Of a DNA stretch of 64,000 nt, positions 59,472-64,000 are shown one piece after another (position 1 is the first letter of the stretch; the number at the start of each line of letters is the position of its first letter). The notes under the pieces were generated by a model. It was not told the origin of the DNA. It did no database searches and saw only the letters and a program-made list of their open reading frames with translations. The stretch is from Rhizohabitans arisaemae (GTDB lineage Bacteria > Actinomycetota > Actinomycetes > Streptosporangiales > Streptosporangiaceae), in contig NZ_BLRH01000001.1 in the NCBI RefSeq assembly GCF_025996515.1, positions 53,019 to 117,018 of the forward strand, given 5' to 3'. The translations under genes and the position numbers were made by a program.

Positions 59472-59606
59472 GGTACGGCGCCGCGGCCCGCTCCGGCCGG
59501 GCCTCCTTCGGCGGACCGTCCGCGCCCACCCTGATCGGGTACGGGCTCCGCCGGGCCGATCCGCACGGCGCGAGCCCACAGCCCGAGCCGCCATGCGGCC
59601 GTACCC
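59472..59606. repeat. GTACGG-family intergenic elements after paralogue 2
   Basis: GGTACGGC at 59472-59479 and a complete element 59537-59606 (GGGTACGG...CCGTACCC). The flanking CGATTCCGGTACGG and CGGGTACGGGCT segments recur after paralogue 3. They lie between the two membrane-anchored metallopeptidase genes, in a 280-bp gap. Confidence 0.6.
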
Positions 59607-59707
59607 CACAGGGTCGATCACCCCGCGGATGACGGTCCGAGGCGCCGTCCGACGACGCCCTCACCGGGGCGCCGCGTCACTGTGATCATTAATTTGTTTC
59701 CATATTT

Positions 59708-59734
59708 CATGACATTTCATAGCCTTGGGCCTCT
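59708..59734 (+). promoter_or_regulatory. Promoter element duplicated upstream of metallopeptidase paralogue 3
   Basis: 27 bp before the ATG at 59735, identical except for one base to 58501-58527. TAGCCT is at 59720-59725, 9 nt before the ATG. Upstream of this block the two regions diverge. Confidence 0.65.
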
Positions 59735-60673
59735 ATGTCCTCCACTCCCCCGCCGAAGCCGGGCCGGTCCCGCGCCTCGGTGATCATCGCTGTTCTGACC
59801 TGCGCCATCGTGGCCGTCTCCGTCTTCCGGTACCTGGCGGGGAACACGACGGGGCGGCCCGCTCCCACCGAGACCGGCAACCCCACCCCCACCTCCACCC
59901 TCCCCCGTGCCCGGCCCGCCGCCGAGCCGGCACCGTCACCGATCGCGGCCAGACGGGCCAAGCCCGGCAAGCCGCCGACCGGCCGGGCCGCGGCGGTGTC
60001 CGGCCCGCTCTACCGGTTGGGCAGGCTACCTGCGGTGGAATGCCGGGTGGAGCCCTTCCGCGCGGGTGACCTCGCCTCGGCCAAGCGCCACCTGCACGGG
60101 CTCAACGGCTGCCTGGACCGGGCGTGGGCCCGGCAGTTCCGCGAGGCGGGGCAGAGATTCCGGGCCCCCAGCCTGAAGATCGTGACCAAGCCCGTCCGCA
60201 GTTCCTGCGGGTGGTGGGTGAAAGACGTCGCAGGGACCTACTGCGGTTCCTCGCGGACGATGTACATCCTGATCGACAAGGATTGGCTGACGGACCCCGG
60301 TTACCTGTTCCCGGCAAGCGTGGTCGCCCACGAATACGGCCACCACATTCAGCTTCTCACCGGAATCTCGGCCTACTACGACGCGACCTTCCCGCCGACC
60401 AAGGCAGGTGAACTCGCCCTTTCCCGCCGGTTCGAACTCCAGGCCGAGTGCCTGGCCGGGGTCGCCCTCAGCACCGTCCGCGCCGGCCTGCCCATCGAGG
60501 ACCGGAGGTGGCAGGAGCTCCTGGAGACGACGCGGGAGAGCGGCGACGAGGCGTACAAGGACAACGACCACGGCAAGGGCGCCAACATCGCCCGCTGGCT
60601 GGACCGCGGCTACCGCTCGGGTGCCCCGTCCGCCTGCAACACCTGGACGGCGTCCAAGCGCAGCGTCGGCTGA
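59735..60673 (+). CDS. Membrane-anchored HEXXH zinc metallopeptidase, paralogue 3
   Basis: 312 residues, very similar to paralogue 2 over its full length. MSSTPPPKP start, membrane helix (about 13-33), Thr/Pro linker, zinc site HEYGH at 199-203, RRFELQAECLAGVALS for the third ligand, and C-terminal SGAPSACNTWTASKRSVG. The pair 2-3 probably arose by local duplication that included the promoter. The peptidase domain faces outside. Substrates are unknown. Confidence 0.9.
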   Translation: MSSTPPPKPGRSRASVIIAVLTCAIVAVSVFRYLAGNTTGRPAPTETGNPTPTSTLPRARPAAEPAPSPIAARRAKPGKPPTGRAAAVSGPLYRLGRLPAVECRVEPFRAGDLASAKRHLHGLNGCLDRAWARQFREAGQRFRAPSLKIVTKPVRSSCGWWVKDVAGTYCGSSRTMYILIDKDWLTDPGYLFPASVVAHEYGHHIQLLTGISAYYDATFPPTKAGELALSRRFELQAECLAGVALSTVRAGLPIEDRRWQELLETTRESGDEAYKDNDHGKGANIARWLDRGYRSGAPSACNTWTASKRSVG

Positions 60674-60691
60674 CCCGCCCCGGGACGTTCC

Positions 60692-61052
60692 GGTACGGCC
60701 CTACGGCGATCACCCCACCGCGACGGCGAAAGCGAAGTCATGCGGAATCATCGAGCGGGACCACGGGAGGGCGGCCGAAAGCCGTACCGCGTCAGCGGGC
60801 ACATCCGCCGACGGGCCCGGGAAACGACCGACGGGGTGGCGCCCTGCGATTGGGCCGCCGGAGAGCTGTACCCGCGAGGACGCCGCCGCGATTCCGGTAC
60901 GGCCCGCGCGGCCCGATCCGGCACCGCCGCCCGGGACACGGCGCACGTGCTCAGGCGGGCGTCGAACCCCGGGCGACCCGATCGGGGTACGGGCTGTCGC
61001 CGGGCCGACGGCGCGGTATCGCGCGAAACCCGAGCCGCCGGGCGGCCGTACC
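60692..61052. repeat. GTACGG-family repeats after paralogue 3
   Basis: Elements 60692-60788 (GGTACGGC...GCCGTACC) and 60986-61052 (GGTACGG...CCGTACC), with a further GGTACGGC near 60897. Together they occupy most of the 437-bp gap 60674-61110. The ORFs that cross this stretch are Arg/Gly-rich and unlikely to be genes. Confidence 0.6.
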
Positions 61053-61110
61053 ACATCGGGCCGGCCGCGCCGGGGACGGTCCGACCGCACCGGCGTGGAG
61101 GGAGCGGCTC

Positions 61111-61665
61111 CTACCCGTAGTAGGAGGAGGTGGAGGCGCCGAACAACGCGAAGCCGAACACCCCGAAGAAGAAGATCGCGAAGAGGAGCCAACCCGCGAG
61201 CACGATGTAGGACGTGACGAGTCCGGCGACGGCCATCCCGCGCCCCTCCTCACCGGATCGCTTGAGCTGGTTGAGGGAGACGTGGCCGAGGATGACGCCG
61301 ACCACGCTGGTGACGCCGCAGGCGAGCAGCCCGACCAGGCCGCAGATGAGCGAGGCCACGGCCATGCCGTTGGTCGCCCGCGGCTGGTGGCCGTACTGCG
61401 GCCCGTACCCGGGCTGCGCGTACGCCTGCCGGCCGTAGGGATCGGCCGGTGGGGGCTGGCCCTGGTACCCGGGCTGGGCGTAGCCGCCCGAAGGGTAGCC
61501 TTGCTGGCCGTACTGATCGGTCTGCGGAGGCTGGCCTTGATACCCGGGCTGGGAATAGCCGCCCGAAGGATAGCCCTGCTGGCCGTACGGGTCTCCGGCG
61601 GGACCTTGCCCGGGGTGCCCGCCGGGCTGCTGCCACTGGCCCCCCTGCTGCTCGCCGTAGGTCAT
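61111..61665 (-). CDS. DUF4190-domain membrane protein
   Basis: 184 residues. The N-terminal half is Gln/Gly/Tyr/Pro-rich with three repeats of PYGQQGYPSGGYSQPGYQ type, likely disordered in the cytoplasm. The DUF4190 domain (about 97-180) has two membrane helices and the conserved GHVSLNQLKRSGEEGRGMAVAGLV linker. Function is unknown; relatives are common in actinobacteria. ATG at 61665 after AGGGGG. Confidence 0.92.
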   Translation of the reverse strand: MTYGEQQGGQWQQPGGHPGQGPAGDPYGQQGYPSGGYSQPGYQGQPPQTDQYGQQGYPSGGYAQPGYQGQPPPADPYGRQAYAQPGYGPQYGHQPRATNGMAVASLICGLVGLLACGVTSVVGVILGHVSLNQLKRSGEEGRGMAVAGLVTSYIVLAGWLLFAIFFFGVFGFALFGASTSSYYG

Positions 61666-61698
61666 GTCGGCGCCCCCTGTTCAGATCGGAATCAGCGC

Positions 61699-61727
61699 AG
61701 CGTAACGACCTTCGGTAGTGATGACAA
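61699..61727 (-). promoter_or_regulatory. Promoter of the DUF4190 gene
   Basis: On the minus strand TTGTCA (61727-61722), exactly 17 bp and TACGCT (61704-61699). It is one of the best primary-sigma matches in the window and would give a leader of about 25-30 nt. Confidence 0.65.
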
Positions 61728-61984
61728 CCGAAACGCCCGACCTGTCCTCATGCTGTAAGCAACGGACACGGCACCGCCGCCGGAGGTCGGCCCCCGGCGG
61801 CGGTGTACGGCCCGATCGGGCTCGGTCTTTGGCGAGCGGTGAGCGCGGGATGTCCGATTCCACGCCGCCCGCGATCACGCGTGCCCCCGCGGACGCGTCC
61901 CCGGACGGGTGAGGCCGAACTCTCCCCGAGGACCCGGCTTGGTGCCGTCGGGGACACCAAGCCAGGTCACGCGTCATCGGACTG

Positions 61985-63790
61985 TCAGCCCACCGGACCG
62001 TTGACCACGATGTTGTCCACCGCTATGGCGCCGCCGTTGTGGAGACCCCAGATCAGGTAGTAGTCGTCGAACGCGCCCGTGGTGAACGTCACCGACCTCA
62101 TCTTCACCCCGGACCCGGCCTTCTCCGTCTCCATCTTCCATCCCACGTCCTTGGCGAGTCCCCCGGTGTCGGTACGGGCCAGGAAGTAGTTCTCCACCGA
62201 GGTGTTCTCCGAGCCGAGGATCCGGTACCGGTAGGTCACCGTGTAGGTCGTCGAACGCTTCAGCTTCAGCTTGTTCTTGTCGGTGTAGAGGAACTGCGTC
62301 CATTCGTGCTGGGGATGCCACTGGGCGGACACGGAGTAGGTGCCCGACACCACCTGCGAGGGGTCCGAGGTGATCTTGCCGTTCGGGCCCGGCCAGTACG
62401 CCGTCTTGTCAAGGGTGCCGTTCTCGAAGTTCTCCCCGACGCAGCGGCACGGCGCGGCCGATCCGTCGTACTTCATCTTGTATTCGACTTTGCCGTCGCG
62501 TGGACCGACGCGGCCGACGTTCTTCGGCTTGACGGTGATCGTTTGGTCGTCGAACGCGGCCGGAATCGTGGTCTCGAAACCGTGCAGACCTCCGTATTGA
62601 GGATGGGCTGCACCGATGTCGTCACGCTGGGAGCCGGCGGTCACCGACTTGACCGGCTTGCCGTCCGCGAGGATGTCGACGTCGATCGGCGCGCGCGTGT
62701 CCGGGTCGATCGCCCAGCCCCTGATCAGAACGTTCTCACCTTGCCAGCGCACCTCGTCCAGTCCCCCGAACGGATCGTGCAGGGAGACCTCGGTCTCACA
62801 ACCGAGCCGCGTCGCGACCCCGCCCGAGGTCGCGTCCACGCAGAGCTGATGCGGGACGCCTTCGACGCCGTCGTGTTTGATCCACACCTCCCAGCCGTGG
62901 TTGGGGCCGAAGGTGGGGTACCGGGCGGCGATGTCCGGACGAGGAAGCAGGGCGCCGAGGTCGCGGTAGACCTCCTGCGAGTCCCGGAACACGTCGAACC
63001 TCGCGGGCGCGGCCGTGTAGGGATCGATCATCCAGCCGCTGAGCACGGTGTAGGCGCCCGATTCGACGACGACGAGAGGATACCGGTGTTCGATGACGCC
63101 GAACGCCCGGGTGTCGTACTCAAGACAGCCGAGGCTGATGTACCTGGTCTGATACACAGCACTGACGCAGGCCTGGTGTACTCCTCTGGTCTGCGACACG
63201 GGAACGTCGAAGTTGAAGCCGTGCCAGTCGCCGACCGTGGGATTGGGCCTATGGGTGTTCGCCCAACTGAAATACCGCGTCCCCGTCCCGGCGATGACAA
63301 ACACCTGGATGGACTGAGCAGGGGCCGCAGGGTCGGCCGCCCATCCTTTGACACGGAGCCGTCCTGCCGCCTCCAGGGCAACCCCCTCAAGCGCTCCCGT
63401 CACCGTACCGGTGGTCACGCCCTGGGGGGATGCTCCGGACTTCACCGGCGGAGGCTTGGGGAAACCGTCGGGGACTCGGTCGAGCAGCCGCGCCCTCGGC
63501 GGTACGGTCGTCTTCGGTGTCCCCGAGACAGCGGGGAGCCGGTTCCGATCGAACACGTTCGGCGTGTACGGGGTCTTTCCCTTCGAGCCCGCCTTCGGCT
63601 TCTTGGGCTTCGGATCCTTCACCGTGAGGGACCCGAGCCCCTCCGCGGATTGAACCAGCGTGGACGAGCGGGCCTCGCTCGGCGCGTAGGCGGTGCCGCC
63701 GGCGGCGGCCTGCGCCGGCGACGCCAAGGGGAGAAGCAGCAGCGAGAACAGTGCGCTCGCGGCTCGCAGGGTGTTCTTTCCTCTTCGCAT
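61985..63790 (-). CDS. Secreted protein with three GWxxDP-type repeats and a C-terminal jelly-roll-like domain
   Basis: 601 residues. A signal peptide (RRGKNTLRAASALFSLLLLP, cleavage near AQAA) is followed by a basic Lys/Pro linker. Three repeated ~100-residue modules begin LRVKGWAADPAAP, TVLSGWMIDPYTAAP and VLIRGWAIDPDTRAP; each holds a GWxxDP motif, an xDV strand, and an H(G/N)W/HGF strand. Paired Cys (GCLEYD, LCVDA, GCETE, CRC) are plausible disulfides. The C-terminal ~130 residues (GENFENGTLDKTAYWPGPNGKI onward) resemble a carbohydrate-binding-like beta-sandwich. ATG at 63790 is 7 nt after AAGGA. No catalytic site was seen, so it may be adhesive or structural. Confidence 0.84.
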   Translation of the reverse strand: MRRGKNTLRAASALFSLLLLPLASPAQAAAGGTAYAPSEARSSTLVQSAEGLGSLTVKDPKPKKPKAGSKGKTPYTPNVFDRNRLPAVSGTPKTTVPPRARLLDRVPDGFPKPPPVKSGASPQGVTTGTVTGALEGVALEAAGRLRVKGWAADPAAPAQSIQVFVIAGTGTRYFSWANTHRPNPTVGDWHGFNFDVPVSQTRGVHQACVSAVYQTRYISLGCLEYDTRAFGVIEHRYPLVVVESGAYTVLSGWMIDPYTAAPARFDVFRDSQEVYRDLGALLPRPDIAARYPTFGPNHGWEVWIKHDGVEGVPHQLCVDATSGGVATRLGCETEVSLHDPFGGLDEVRWQGENVLIRGWAIDPDTRAPIDVDILADGKPVKSVTAGSQRDDIGAAHPQYGGLHGFETTIPAAFDDQTITVKPKNVGRVGPRDGKVEYKMKYDGSAAPCRCVGENFENGTLDKTAYWPGPNGKITSDPSQVVSGTYSVSAQWHPQHEWTQFLYTDKNKLKLKRSTTYTVTYRYRILGSENTSVENYFLARTDTGGLAKDVGWKMETEKAGSGVKMRSVTFTTGAFDDYYLIWGLHNGGAIAVDNIVVNGPVG

Positions 63791-63867
63791 ACTCATTTCC
63801 TTCGACTGTCCGGGCACGTTGGGACGGGGGTGGGAATCGGCGGAACGGCCAAGGTCGTCGAGGCCCT

Positions 63868-64000
63868 TCACGAGGCGGTGGCGTGGACCACGGTGTCGAA
63901 CGCCCTCAGCAGGCCGGCGGCTTCGGTCACCGCGGGGATCCCCTCGGTGTAGACCTTCTTGGCCAGCCGCTCCGAATGCGCGTCGAAACGCCCCCGCAAC
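63868..64000 (-). CDS. 3' end of a gene entering from the right edge
   Basis: An open frame enters at the window end and stops at 63868-63870. The last ~43 residues end TEAAGLLRAFDTVVHATAS, after a helical RFDAHSERLAKKVYTEGIPAV segment. High GC3 supports coding. No family can be named from this piece. It lies 77 bp upstream of the secreted repeat protein on the same strand. Confidence 0.7.
   Translation of the reverse strand, partial: LRGRFDAHSERLAKKVYTEGIPAVTEAAGLLRAFDTVVHATAS

Noticed and set aside
53334..61110. Genomic island or prophage
   Set aside because: No integrase, tRNA attachment site, phage gene or clear base-composition break was found; only repeats and paralogues mark the region.
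61718..61912. 64-codon plus-strand ORF divergent from the DUF4190 gene
   Set aside because: No ribosome-binding site or domain; it begins within the DUF4190 promoter and has an Arg/Pro/Ser composition typical of random frames here.

Overview
The window is high-GC DNA with actinobacterial signatures: a WhiB-family regulator, a mycothiol-dependent DinB-type enzyme, an IdeR/DmdR iron box, the coproporphyrin-dependent heme branch (HemY/HemQ), DUF3000, DUF1707, and many GTG/TTG starts. Gene content and low-complexity tails suggest Streptosporangiales (Streptosporangium/Nonomuraea/Microbispora-like). That placement is an impression and was not searched. I see no rRNA, tRNA, transposase, prophage or CRISPR-Cas gene, so this looks like ordinary chromosome with small accessory patches.

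Layout. 1-11.7 kb: a low-complexity protein cut by the left edge, a DinG-type helicase, a hairpin-rich gap, an MFS exporter fused to a MarR-like domain, an SGNH hydrolase, a family-A DNA polymerase paralogue, a metallophosphoesterase and a secreted DUF11 protein. 11.8-16.7 kb: an iron-box-controlled sucrase/ferredoxin-like protein, WhiB, cytochrome bd oxidase (cydAB) and a phosphoribosyltransferase. 16.9-23.1 kb: rsgA with a strong-SD upstream micro-ORF and hairpin, a divergent CGNR/zinc-ribbon pair sharing an inverted repeat, glyA, a BrkB-like and a YccF membrane protein, a 45-residue Cys/His microprotein and a repeat-built coiled-coil protein. 23.2-26.9 kb: an assimilatory sulfur operon (cysteine-type leader peptide, sulfite reductase, zinc-ribbon microprotein, APS reductase, CbiX-type chelatase). 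26.9-34.3 kb: DUF1707 protein, mycothiol-dependent enzyme, OsmC, glgX, membrane protein, pyrimidine-reductase-like protein, LigC-type DNA ligase and msrB.

34.3-53.2 kb: a membrane protein with an apparent frameshift, hemQ, hemY, a DUF4349 lipoprotein, hemE, DUF3000, ribonuclease D, fadA and fadB. Next come a repeat array, a three-subunit PaoABC/YagTSR-like molybdenum hydroxylase, an APC permease and dxs. The heme genes together turn uroporphyrinogen into heme through coproporphyrin; the ferrochelatase is outside the window. 53.3-61.1 kb is an accessory patch: three paralogous HEXXH metallopeptidases (two with near-identical promoters), an ECF sigma factor overlapping a membrane-anchored partner, and an asparagine-synthetase-like protein. 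The right end holds a DUF4190 protein, a secreted triple-repeat protein and the 3' end of another gene.

The most unusual structure is a family of ~52-bp imperfect palindromes (arms GTGATCGTTGT...ACAACGATCAC). There are 12 copies in three intergenic places (1 near rsgA, 8 after fadB, 3 after the first metallopeptidase), with non-random spacers and an internal 223-bp-offset duplication. A second family of intergenic inverted repeats ending in GGTACGG...CCGTACC accompanies it. Eight starts show a TANNNT box 6-8 nt upstream, which suggests leaderless transcripts.
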